Source: Spirochaetia bacterium UBA6919 (GTDB lineage: Bacteria; Spirochaetota; UBA6919). Taken from it: a stretch of 44,256 nucleotides of DNA. The notes under the pieces were generated by a model. That model had not been told where the DNA came from and did no database searches. It saw nothing but the letters and a program-made list of their open reading frames with translations. How positions within the stretch are numbered: the stretch's first letter is position 1; every line of letters starts with the position of its first letter. Location: assembly GCA_002450905.1 (NCBI GenBank), contig DKAT01000002.1, positions 1-44,256 on the forward strand, in the 5' to 3' direction. Shown here one piece after another: positions 16,840 through 24,914 of this stretch. The position numbers were made by a program, and so were the translations under genes.

Positions 16840-18327
16840 CTAAAAAAATATCTTACAATATTTTAATATACTTTTTAATTGCCTATATCCTGAATCAGTA
16901 ATTTTTGTATTAGTTATATATAATTTTTTTAAATGCGATAATTTAGCTATTTGATTCACACTCCTATTACTTATAACTGTTTGTTCGATGTCTAATTTTA
17001 CTAAATTTCGTAGATATATTATGTAATTAAACCCCTTGTCCGTTACTGGAGTTCCTTTCAGCCGAAGTATTTTTATTTTTTTTAGATAAATTAAATATTT
17101 AAACATATTATCAGAAACAGAAGTATAACTTAAATCTAATCCCTGGAGATTATATAAGTATCTTAAATAGATTAATCCTTTATCAGTAATTTTAGTCCAC
17201 TCAAGATCAAGTTGTTTTAACTTTTTTAGAGATATCAAATGTTTTAAAGTATTGTCTGATACATTTGTCCGACTTAAATCAATCCATTCAAGATTCCATA
17301 ATTTTCTGATATACAATAATCCTTCCCCGTTAATTTTCGTGTGTACTAAAAATAGAACTTTTAATCGATTAAATGGTATTAAATATTTTAAGGAGTCATC
17401 ATTTAATGAGGTTCCTTTCATACTAAATACTATAAGTTTCTGAAGATCTTTTAGATGTTTTAATCCACTTCCAGTGATATTTGTTCCATCAAGGCGAAGG
17501 CTCTTTAAGGTGGTAAAATCCTTTAAATATATCAGTCCATCATCAGTGATTTTAGTTAATCCAAGATCTAGCGATACTAAATCGATTAGATCTTTTAAGT
17601 GACTTAATCCCTCATCACTTATTTGAGTATAACTTAAATCTAACCACCGAAGTCCCTTAACCTGCCCAACACCCTTTAAACCTTCATTAGTTATCATTGA
17701 ATCCCATAAATAGAGCTCAGATAACCCTATAATATTCTTTAGGTGGATTAACTCCTCTCCACTCAGAGAAGTACGAGAGAGATCAATCTTACTTAAAAAA
17801 TCACATTTCGTCATAGATTGAAATCCTGATCCCGTGATATTCGTATTACTTAAATACAATTCCCTTAAATGGATGTTTTCTTTCAGATAGCTTAAGTTGT
17901 TGTCAGTAATCGGTGTGGAATTCAGATGAAGTATTTGAAGTTTTCTCATTTGAGAAAGATTTTTTAAACCATCATTGACAATTTTTGTCCCGCTCAGATT
18001 AAGATACAAGAGATTTTTCAGGTCTTTCAAATGAATGATACCTTTATCAGTGATTTTGGTATAGCTCAAATCTAAGTATTCCAGTTGTTTCAAGGGTTTA
18101 ATATGTTCTAAATCCAAATCATTTACCATCTGATCAGCAAGAACCAGTTTTTTAATATTTGAAAGTTCTTTAATACTGAGTTTTATCCCATATTGAGCCA
18201 GCCATCGTTGACTATGATTTATAGTAATGACTTTATTTTGCTGGACGATATTTGCGTAAAAATTGATAGAAAAAAAAATTATCATAGCTGATGTTAGAAT
18301 TAAAATAGTTTGAAATCTGGTTTTCAT
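16840..18327 (-). CDS. Large exported leucine-rich-repeat protein
   Basis: Protein of 495 residues from the ATG at 18327 (MKTRFQTILIL), which has GGGGAAA just upstream; an ATG four codons earlier contains that ribosome binding site and is less likely. A signal anchor or signal peptide lies at about residues 6-27, then roughly 17 repeats of about 24 residues (L..L.YLDLS.TKITDKGLIHLKDL) running from about residue 60 to the end. The repeats have a [TS]-x-[IV]-[TS]-D-x-G turn like the partial gene at 1-551. Typical of protein-binding solenoids facing the periplasm or surface. Ligand unknown. Confidence 0.85.
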   Translation of the reverse strand: MKTRFQTILILTSAMIIFFSINFYANIVQQNKVITINHSQRWLAQYGIKLSIKELSNIKKLVLADQMVNDLDLEHIKPLKQLEYLDLSYTKITDKGIIHLKDLKNLLYLNLSGTKIVNDGLKNLSQMRKLQILHLNSTPITDNNLSYLKENIHLRELYLSNTNITGSGFQSMTKCDFLSKIDLSRTSLSGEELIHLKNIIGLSELYLWDSMITNEGLKGVGQVKGLRWLDLSYTQISDEGLSHLKDLIDLVSLDLGLTKITDDGLIYLKDFTTLKSLRLDGTNITGSGLKHLKDLQKLIVFSMKGTSLNDDSLKYLIPFNRLKVLFLVHTKINGEGLLYIRKLWNLEWIDLSRTNVSDNTLKHLISLKKLKQLDLEWTKITDKGLIYLRYLYNLQGLDLSYTSVSDNMFKYLIYLKKIKILRLKGTPVTDKGFNYIIYLRNLVKLDIEQTVISNRSVNQIAKLSHLKKLYITNTKITDSGYRQLKSILKYCKIFF

Positions 18328-18483
18328 GAATTTCCCCAAAATATTCTAAAATACTGAATTGGATTCTCATTTGAATATACTTATATATATAAAATTAATC
18401 AAGAATTTTAATCGTAACTTACCCATTGCCATTTTCTATAAACATATTATTATTTATTGAACAAGATTCCGAGAGATAAATAT

Positions 18484-18630
18484 ATGTATTTAACCGTCAA
18501 AGATTATTCAGAAAAATACAATATACCCATGATTAAGGTTTGTGCAAGAATTAAATCCAAAAAACTTCAGACTATTCAAAATGAACAGGGTGTAACAATG
18601 ATTCTTGTTGAAGAAGATCAGACTAAATAA
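18484..18630 (+). CDS. Small HTH-like protein (excisionase/MerR-type), 48 residues
   Basis: Short open frame with ATG at 18484, a GAGA ribosome binding site and TAA at 18630, in the 430-bp gap between the LRR gene and transketolase. The peptide begins MYLTVKDYSEKYNIP and continues with CARIKSKKLQTI and a terminal ILVEEDQTK. The order 'T..[ED]YSEKY.I....V..RIKS.KL..I....' resembles the winged HTH of excisionases and MerR-like DNA-binding domains (eyAek.gis...Vr..ik.GkL). It is a whole protein with no integrase nearby. It could regulate the downstream transketolase genes or be a remnant of a mobile element. Assignment tentative. Confidence 0.55.
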   Translation: MYLTVKDYSEKYNIPMIKVCARIKSKKLQTIQNEQGVTMILVEEDQTK

Positions 18631-18683
18631 TTAATTTATACTTCCACTATGAATGAGTATTTGCTGACTAAATAAAAAAATTA

Positions 18684-18712
18684 TTGACAATTCCTTGCAT
18701 ATTCTATATTTT
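18684..18712 (+). promoter_or_regulatory. Promoter of the transketolase genes
   Basis: TTGACA (18684-18689)-N17-TATTTT (18707-18712); TATATT at 18705 with a 15-bp spacer is an alternative. It lies 48 bp upstream of the start codon. Confidence 0.55.
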
Positions 18713-18759
18713 TATCCTGTTTTTCAAAGATTATTTAAATACAAATAACAGGGGTTTTC

Positions 18760-19584
18760 ATGTCCTATACAATTGATCAACTTAAAGAAGTCGCTAAAGA
18801 TCTTCGTATCAAGTGTATTGAAATCTTAACTGAAGCCGGTTCAGGTCACCCTGGTGGATCGCTTTCATCCATGGATCTTATCACCGCATTATTTCTAAAT
18901 AAAATCAAACGCACTAAAGAAAACGCTCTCTCTCCTGACAGACACCGATTTGTATTATCCAAAGGACATGGAGTACCAGCTCTATACTCAATTTTATCAC
19001 ATCTTGGGCTCATTACCCCAGAAGAATTAAATACATTGCGTAAATTAGGTTCCCGTTTACAAGGTCATCCTGATTATGTAGCATTGCCTTATGTAGAAGC
19101 ATCTACAGGGTCTCTTGGTCAGGGATTGTCTATAGCTCAGGGTATTGCTCTAGCAGGAAAAATTGATAAAAAAAATTATAAGGTATATTGCCTGCTTGGA
19201 GATGGCGAAATCCAGGAAGGTCAGGTCTGGGAATCAATCATGTCAGCACCAAAATTCAAATTGGATAACCTCTGTGCCATATTGGATTATAACAAAGGTC
19301 AGATTGATGGCTACGTGAAAGATGTTATGAATGTTGAACCCCTTGCCGATAAATTAAAGGCGTTTAACTGGAATGTGATAACCATCGATGGGCATAATTT
19401 TGATGAAATATTAAATGCGTATAATCAGGCTGAAGAAACTAAGGGAAAACCAACTTTCATAATTGCTAATACCATCAAGGGAAAGGGGGTATCTTTTATG
19501 GAGGGAAACAATGAATGGCATGGGAAATCTCCGAGTAAATCAGAATGTGAAAAAGCAATTCAAGAATTATCATCGGTTAAATAA
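18760..19584 (+). CDS. Transketolase, N-terminal (thiamine diphosphate-binding) subunit
   Basis: Protein of 274 residues, half of a split transketolase as found in many anaerobes and archaea. Transketolase moves two-carbon units between sugar phosphates in the non-oxidative pentose phosphate pathway. Visible family motifs: SGHPGGSLSSMDLITALF, DRHRFVLSKGHGVPALY, EASTGSLGQGLSIAQGIALA and the ThDP-binding motif GDGEIQEGQVWE ... LDYNKGQIDG. AGGGG precedes the ATG. The C-terminal subunit follows after 10 bp. Confidence 0.95.
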   Translation: MSYTIDQLKEVAKDLRIKCIEILTEAGSGHPGGSLSSMDLITALFLNKIKRTKENALSPDRHRFVLSKGHGVPALYSILSHLGLITPEELNTLRKLGSRLQGHPDYVALPYVEASTGSLGQGLSIAQGIALAGKIDKKNYKVYCLLGDGEIQEGQVWESIMSAPKFKLDNLCAILDYNKGQIDGYVKDVMNVEPLADKLKAFNWNVITIDGHNFDEILNAYNQAEETKGKPTFIIANTIKGKGVSFMEGNNEWHGKSPSKSECEKAIQELSSVK

Positions 19585-19594
19585 GGTATAAATC

Positions 19595-20545
19595 ATGAGA
19601 AAAGCCAAAGCTAGTCGTGTAACATTTGGAGAAACTATTGCAAAACTTGGAGATAAATATCCTGAAGTAGTTGTCCTCGAAGCAGATCTTGCAAAATCTA
19701 CATATTCCTATATGTTTGGAGAAAAGTACCCTGATCGCTATTTTGATATGGGTATAGCAGAAGCAAATATGATTGGAACTGCTGCTGGACTTGCGTTTTC
19801 AGGAAAAATACCTTTCATCTGTAGTTTCTCATGCTTTCTTACAGGCCGATATGATATTATCAGAATGTCTCTTGCCTATCCCAAAGCTAATGTGAAGCTT
19901 ATAGGAACCCATGCTGGTATTGCTATTGGAGAAGATGGAAACAGTCAGCAAGGTCTGGAAGACATCTCCATCATGCGATCCCTCCCAAATATGAGCGTGA
20001 TCCAACCTGTGGATGATATCGAAACGGAACAGGCAATAGAATATGCAATAAAACACAAAGGTCCTATATTTATCCGTCTCACACGTCAAAAACTTGAACC
20101 AGTACATTCAGAAAACTATAAATTTCAATACGGAAAGGGCGATATCCTCAAAGATGGTAATGATCTAACAATTTTTGCTTCGGGTGGAGTTGTCTATTAC
20201 GCGCTTCAATCGGCATATCATCTTGAAAAAGAAGGAATTAATGCTCGTGTAATTAATATCCATTCCATAAAACCCATTGATGAAGAACTCATTATTCGTT
20301 GTGCTAAAGAAACTAAACGTATTATGACCATCGAAGATCATAACATCATAGGGGGATTAGGCTCCGCTGTATCTGAAGTGATCAGTGAACACTATCCTGT
20401 TCTGTTAAAACGCATTGGGTTGAACGACTGCTTTGGAGAATCAGGTCATCCTGATGAACTTTATACAAAATATGGACTCGATATCAATGGCATTCAAAGT
20501 TCAATAAAAGAATTTATGGAGAAAAATCAGGCTATCATTGTATAG
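19595..20545 (+). CDS. Transketolase, C-terminal (pyrimidine-binding) subunit
   Basis: Protein of 316 residues with the pyrimidine-binding domain (DMGIAEANMIGTAAGLAFSG, where the Glu activates the thiamine ring; PFICSFSCF; THAGIAIGEDGNSQQGLEDI) and the C-terminal transketolase domain (VINIHSIKPIDEELI, TIEDHNIIGGLGSAVSE). It pairs with the upstream subunit to make one active transketolase. AAGG lies upstream of the ATG. The GED-SQQ-LEDI signature is typical of split transketolases rather than of pyruvate dehydrogenase E1 beta. Confidence 0.95.
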   Translation: MRKAKASRVTFGETIAKLGDKYPEVVVLEADLAKSTYSYMFGEKYPDRYFDMGIAEANMIGTAAGLAFSGKIPFICSFSCFLTGRYDIIRMSLAYPKANVKLIGTHAGIAIGEDGNSQQGLEDISIMRSLPNMSVIQPVDDIETEQAIEYAIKHKGPIFIRLTRQKLEPVHSENYKFQYGKGDILKDGNDLTIFASGGVVYYALQSAYHLEKEGINARVINIHSIKPIDEELIIRCAKETKRIMTIEDHNIIGGLGSAVSEVISEHYPVLLKRIGLNDCFGESGHPDELYTKYGLDINGIQSSIKEFMEKNQAIIV

Positions 20546-20589
20546 CACTTCCTTTAAAGATACTATTCTTAAAAAGGTTTAATATCCTC

Positions 20590-20619
20590 TTGACAAATTA
20601 GTATTTTCACACATATTTA
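20590..20619 (+). promoter_or_regulatory. Possible promoter of the cobA-hemD fusion
   Basis: TTGACA (20590-20595)-N18-TATTTA (20614-20619), 37 bp before the start codon. The -35 is perfect and the -10 moderate. Confidence 0.45.
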
Positions 20620-20656
20620 TAAAATCTATACAATTACAATGGCATTACAATAAATC

Positions 20657-22513
20657 ATGAAAAATATATCCATCGGATACATCGAATTACAAATCGATCC
20701 CCAAATTAGACTTGAAATAATAACTTTTCTAAAAAATTGTTTTACAACGATTAATTTCCATGAACAACCTGTCAGTAATAATATCAGTCTTAAAGAACTC
20801 TTAAAACAAGTTGATATTTTAATTTCAAACAAAACTGTAGAACTTGATGAAAACCTCCTCAATCACTCATTTCTCTTCACAAATCTTCCTGCCCTCCAGG
20901 ATAACCTAAAAATAAAGAATAAATTACTTGAGTATAACACATATCTAATTTTCCCAAGAAACCGAAAAGATTTAATTGACATCCTTCACCAGCATTTTGG
21001 GAAAGTATGGTTTGTTGGGGCTGGTGCAGGGAATAAGGAACTTATCACCGTGAAAGGTAGAAAAAGAGTAGCTAATTCGGATGTTATCATCTCAGACTAC
21101 CTATTGGATCAGAATATTTTAAAAGATTACACCAATAAAAATACCCAAATTATTTCCCTTACTAAATATGGTAATCGAACGAAGAAAAATAAGGTGTCCC
21201 AAGAAGAAATTAACGAAGCAATATTAAGATATTCCTTAATGAATAAGAGAGTTGTTCGTTTGAAGGGCGGCGATCCCTTTGTATTTGGACGTGGTGGAGA
21301 AGAGTGTGAATATCTCCTGCCCTTCCACATTGAATATGAAGTTGTGCCTGGTGTATCAGCAATGCTCAGTGCGTTAAGTTATGCAGGTATCCCCTTAACA
21401 CACAGGGATTATAACTCTGGCTTCCTTGTGATAACTGGATATAAAAGAGAATGTGAAGAAACATCAGAATGTCTTAATCGGATAGGTGAGAATATTAATT
21501 ATGCCTTAGAAAATCGTCTTGTAGCATTGTTATTCATGTCCTTAAACAACTGGAATAATTTCTCTCACTTAATTAGAGATAAAGAATCACCTTTAGCCCT
21601 TATTGAATGGGGAGCTTATCCAAGACAACGGGTAATCACTACTACTGTAAAGAATACCCAGGAAGTCATATCCAAAGAAAATTTTAAATCTCCTACTCTA
21701 ATTGCTATCGGAGAAAATATACGAACACGAGATCATTTAAAATGGTTTGAGAGCTTACCTTTAAGTGGAGTGAGAATTATTATATTTGCTTCAGAACTTA
21801 TATCTTCTGAACTGAATGAAACATTATCTGCTTCAGGCAGTGATTGTAAAACATATGAGTTATATAATTTAATCCCTAAAGATATTCATGAAACATCTAA
21901 ATATCTATTTTCGCTATCAGAGTATGATTATATTGTAATTACCAGTCGAAATGCGTTTGCTATATTAATAGAACAAATGAAAATTCTCAAAATTGATATC
22001 AGAAAGCTTCCTAATATTATCGTAACTGGAAAAAAAACTGAGGAAGAGTTTAAGGCAATAGGTATATATCCAGATATTGTTCCACAAAATTATTCAACAG
22101 ATGGTATAATAGAATCATTGTCTCAAAAAGTCATTTCAGATAAGAGATTTCTGTTTCCTAAAAGCAGTCTTTCTAGAGGAGGTATTTCTAAATATATTGC
22201 TGAGCAGGGGGGTATTATAGATGAGTTTATCCTATATAATAATGTTCCAAAGGAAATTTCAAAAGAAACAATCCTGGAAATTCAATCTTTTAAAGCAGAA
22301 TACATAATTTTTACCTCCTCATCCAGTGTAGATTATTTTTTTCAAAATATTAATCCACAAAAATCAACGTTTAAATCCGTATCAATGGGATTACAAACAA
22401 CAAAATCTCTGAAAGAAAAAGGAATTGAAGACATAATACAACCCGAAATATTTACCTCAGAAGGGATTCACGAGGCTATTATTAAAAATCATAATAAAAT
22501 CTCACTTAAATAA
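20657..22513 (+). CDS. Uroporphyrinogen-III C-methyltransferase/uroporphyrinogen-III synthase fusion with a HemC-like N-terminal remnant
   Basis: Bifunctional tetrapyrrole enzyme of 618 residues. Residues 116-370 are CobA/SUMT, which methylates uroporphyrinogen III to precorrin-2: VGAGAGNKELITVKG (120-134, with Ala where Pro is usual), RLKGGDPFVFGRGGEE (201-216), PGVSA (231-235), GIPLTHRD (244-251). Residues about 375-618 are HemD, the uroporphyrinogen-III synthase, with VITSRNAFAIL, RFLFPKSSLSRGG and IIFTSSSSVDYFF. Residues 1-110 look like the first domain of porphobilinogen deaminase (HemC): ISIGYIELQIDPQ resembles the IRIGTRxSxLA start and VDILISNKTVELDENL resembles the DIAVHSLKDLP region, but catalytic residues and domains 2-3 are missing. 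Products would feed sirohaem or cobalamin. No other haem gene is adjacent. Confidence 0.9.
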   Translation: MKNISIGYIELQIDPQIRLEIITFLKNCFTTINFHEQPVSNNISLKELLKQVDILISNKTVELDENLLNHSFLFTNLPALQDNLKIKNKLLEYNTYLIFPRNRKDLIDILHQHFGKVWFVGAGAGNKELITVKGRKRVANSDVIISDYLLDQNILKDYTNKNTQIISLTKYGNRTKKNKVSQEEINEAILRYSLMNKRVVRLKGGDPFVFGRGGEECEYLLPFHIEYEVVPGVSAMLSALSYAGIPLTHRDYNSGFLVITGYKRECEETSECLNRIGENINYALENRLVALLFMSLNNWNNFSHLIRDKESPLALIEWGAYPRQRVITTTVKNTQEVISKENFKSPTLIAIGENIRTRDHLKWFESLPLSGVRIIIFASELISSELNETLSASGSDCKTYELYNLIPKDIHETSKYLFSLSEYDYIVITSRNAFAILIEQMKILKIDIRKLPNIIVTGKKTEEEFKAIGIYPDIVPQNYSTDGIIESLSQKVISDKRFLFPKSSLSRGGISKYIAEQGGIIDEFILYNNVPKEISKETILEIQSFKAEYIIFTSSSSVDYFFQNINPQKSTFKSVSMGLQTTKSLKEKGIEDIIQPEIFTSEGIHEAIIKNHNKISLK

Positions 22514-22556
22514 CTGAACTTCTAATTTGCTAATTTAAAAATAAACTAGATTTTAC

Positions 22557-22584
22557 TTGACAATTTCTAATATCTTACTATAAT
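22557..22584 (+). promoter_or_regulatory. Strong promoter of cfpA
   Basis: Perfect TTGACA (22557-22562)-N16-TATAAT (22579-22584), leaving a leader of about 85 nt before the cfpA start. The best sigma-70 match in the window, fitting an abundant structural protein. Confidence 0.75.
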
Positions 22585-22675
22585 TATATTCTACGAATTT
22601 ACTTGATTAATTTATATTGTTATTTCCAATTTTTATTTAATTGATTATAAGTAAAAAAACACAAACGGAGTTTTT

Positions 22676-24514
22676 ATGCCAAGAGACAAGTTTCCAGGTG
22701 GACCCAATATATTTGACCCTCAAATACCCAGTGCAGTAGGATCTAAAAATAGTATTAATCTGGATGGAAGAGATAAACATCTTGAAGCTAAGCAAATTAT
22801 CGAGGAAGAGGTGGAAAAAATTATAGGTCACATCTCACAAAAACTCCCCCCAGAAGTACTTAACAAACTTGATATCATGGCTACAATTAAAGAAAAGGTA
22901 AGTGATTATGTAAATATATCTTACGTGAATATGTTTAATCGTTATCTCACTACAACAGAAGACGAGCTAATGAAGAAAGTCCGTGATTTTGTTGATAAGG
23001 AAGAATATAGATCTCTTAATAAATACACACCAAAAGAAATTACACAACTGATTGACAAATTAGCTGGAATGGAGAGCTTCAATACAGGCGAAATGGAGAA
23101 GTCCGTTGTTAATATGTATGGACACCTCCAGGGACACATCCAAAGAGGGCTTAATGATTTTGAAAATGTTACAAACTCCTTACTGATGCAAAAAACTGAT
23201 GTGGGATCATTTGTGCAAGGCGAAAATGCCTATTCTATCCTCAAATGTTCATTTAAAGATAATCCGATGAAACCTGAAACTGTTTGTGATGTTAAATTAT
23301 CTATCAATATACTAGATAGTGAGCTTATAAGCCCTATATTTCAATACCAATCTACAGCTGATTATTTAATCAGAGATGTTATTTCAAAGCATATAACTGA
23401 GGCCATTGACAGAGACCTTGAAGATAGTATGCGCATTATTGAAGAGAGCGGTGGATCGCAGATGACAAATACAGAGGCTTTTTTTGAGCGTATCAATCGA
23501 ATAGAAGAGCATACAAATGATGAACATGAAGATTCTAATTCTTCTAGGTACAGATATTTACAAAAGCATTTGATGGATAAAATTACTGGGTTGAAAGCAG
23601 ATATCCCTTTGTCAGAGTATGATAGTTTAAGTATTCGAGAGAATATAAAAAAGATTTTGGATACTGAAAATATCCGTAATCGTGGATACAATACTGCTTT
23701 AAATTCTCTCACAGCTATATTGGATACCAGCAAAATGGGGTATCAATATATTGAAAACCTCAAAAATGCTCGTGGAGTGGTGATAAAAGAATATGAAAAC
23801 AGCAATTCCGTGCGTCTCCCTGATGAAAGATATCAGATAACACTAAAATATCTTGATTACGAAGAGCTTACACTCATGCAGGAAGCTCATGAAAAACAAC
23901 TCAGTGAGTTTGACAGAGAAATAACATTAGTTTGGGATGTGTTAGAAGCCATCTATCAGACCAGAAAATCATTTCGATCTATTAATGATTTTGATGATCT
24001 TCATAGCAAAGTAAAAAAGCATATCAAACAAATAAAACGTCTGTCTAATCCTGATTTTGAGGAAGAAGAATCATCCTTTAATAAGGAATGGAATGAAATC
24101 TCCTATATTAAGTCCGAGGATAGTGAGATTGAGAAAGAAAATAAGACTTATCAGTATGATCACAACTATAATAAAAGCCGTTTTTTACTCCTTCGAAAAA
24201 AGTTAAAAAGGATGTTTAGTAATCAAAATCCCAGGGAAAGAATTGTTCTTGAAAAAAGAATTGATTTTATAGAAAAAAGATACGAGGAATTTTCCTATAT
24301 GATTAATCCTTATCATATCCAGCCAGGACTTGTATTAGATATTGATATTACAAGTATTAAGAAAAAAAAGGTAACCCTGACACGAATGGCAAATGTAATT
24401 ACCGAATTTCTAAGTGGTATCTCCAGAGGATTTAAAGATCATGCTTTCTCGTCTTTCAGTCGTAGAAGGGCAACTTTAAGAGATGATATATCAAGATCCT
24501 TTTCTAATAATTAA
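22676..24514 (+). CDS. cfpA: Cytoplasmic filament protein CfpA
   Basis: Protein of 612 residues, acidic and largely helical, without signal peptide or membrane segment. I recognise the spirochaete cytoplasmic filament protein from conserved blocks: NMFNRYLTTTEDELMKKVRD (about 86-105), MYGHLQGHIQRGLNDFENVT (about 147-166), GENAYSILKCSFKDN, KLSINILDSELISPIF, ENIRNRGYNTALNSLTAILD, INPYHIQPGLVLDIDITSIK and the basic tail SRRRATLRDDISRSF. CfpA forms a ribbon of intermediate-filament-like strands under the inner membrane along the cell in treponemes and is linked to division and chromosome segregation there. AACGGAG precedes the ATG. Named from memory of the family, without a search. Confidence 0.85.
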   Translation: MPRDKFPGGPNIFDPQIPSAVGSKNSINLDGRDKHLEAKQIIEEEVEKIIGHISQKLPPEVLNKLDIMATIKEKVSDYVNISYVNMFNRYLTTTEDELMKKVRDFVDKEEYRSLNKYTPKEITQLIDKLAGMESFNTGEMEKSVVNMYGHLQGHIQRGLNDFENVTNSLLMQKTDVGSFVQGENAYSILKCSFKDNPMKPETVCDVKLSINILDSELISPIFQYQSTADYLIRDVISKHITEAIDRDLEDSMRIIEESGGSQMTNTEAFFERINRIEEHTNDEHEDSNSSRYRYLQKHLMDKITGLKADIPLSEYDSLSIRENIKKILDTENIRNRGYNTALNSLTAILDTSKMGYQYIENLKNARGVVIKEYENSNSVRLPDERYQITLKYLDYEELTLMQEAHEKQLSEFDREITLVWDVLEAIYQTRKSFRSINDFDDLHSKVKKHIKQIKRLSNPDFEEEESSFNKEWNEISYIKSEDSEIEKENKTYQYDHNYNKSRFLLLRKKLKRMFSNQNPRERIVLEKRIDFIEKRYEEFSYMINPYHIQPGLVLDIDITSIKKKKVTLTRMANVITEFLSGISRGFKDHAFSSFSRRRATLRDDISRSFSNN

Positions 24515-24914
24515 TTTCAATGTCTTTTAAGAATAATTAAGGATTGATAACTGAAAAATTGGTTATAAGAAATATTTTCGTGTTTGCCGTTTTCCCAAGA
24601 TTTTCCCATCTTTCTCCCAAGGAAGGGTCATATCAAGTTAAAGTATTAAAATATTTATATCAGGTTTAAATTGATTTTCATTAATCAGAATTTTTATGGA
24701 AAACAGTAATATATGGAATTATTTGTCAGAAAAATTGTTTTATAACATAATCGATAAATATTAAAATTTTACGTAAAACAATCAATCGGTTAAATACTAA
24801 TTATTTGATTTGTCAATAGAAGTACTACTGAAATATGTTGAATTATTTTTTGTTATTACAAGAAATACTTGACATTTTTGTATGTGTGATTATATATTAG
24901 CATAGGAGTTTTCT
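24515..24914. other. Intergenic region between cfpA and the suf operon
   Basis: 400 bp, strongly AT-rich. Apart from the suf promoter at its right end I see only an imperfect ATAAC/GTTAT inverted repeat around 24546-24567, which is too weak to call a terminator. No small gene or known riboswitch pattern. Confidence 0.5.
24869..24898 (+). promoter_or_regulatory. Promoter of the suf operon
   Basis: TTGACA (24869-24874)-N18-TATATT (24893-24898), or TATATA at 24891 with a 16-bp spacer. It is followed closely by AGGAG (24904-24908) and the sufB ATG at 24915, so the leader is very short. No obvious IscR or SufR operator could be read. Confidence 0.65.
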
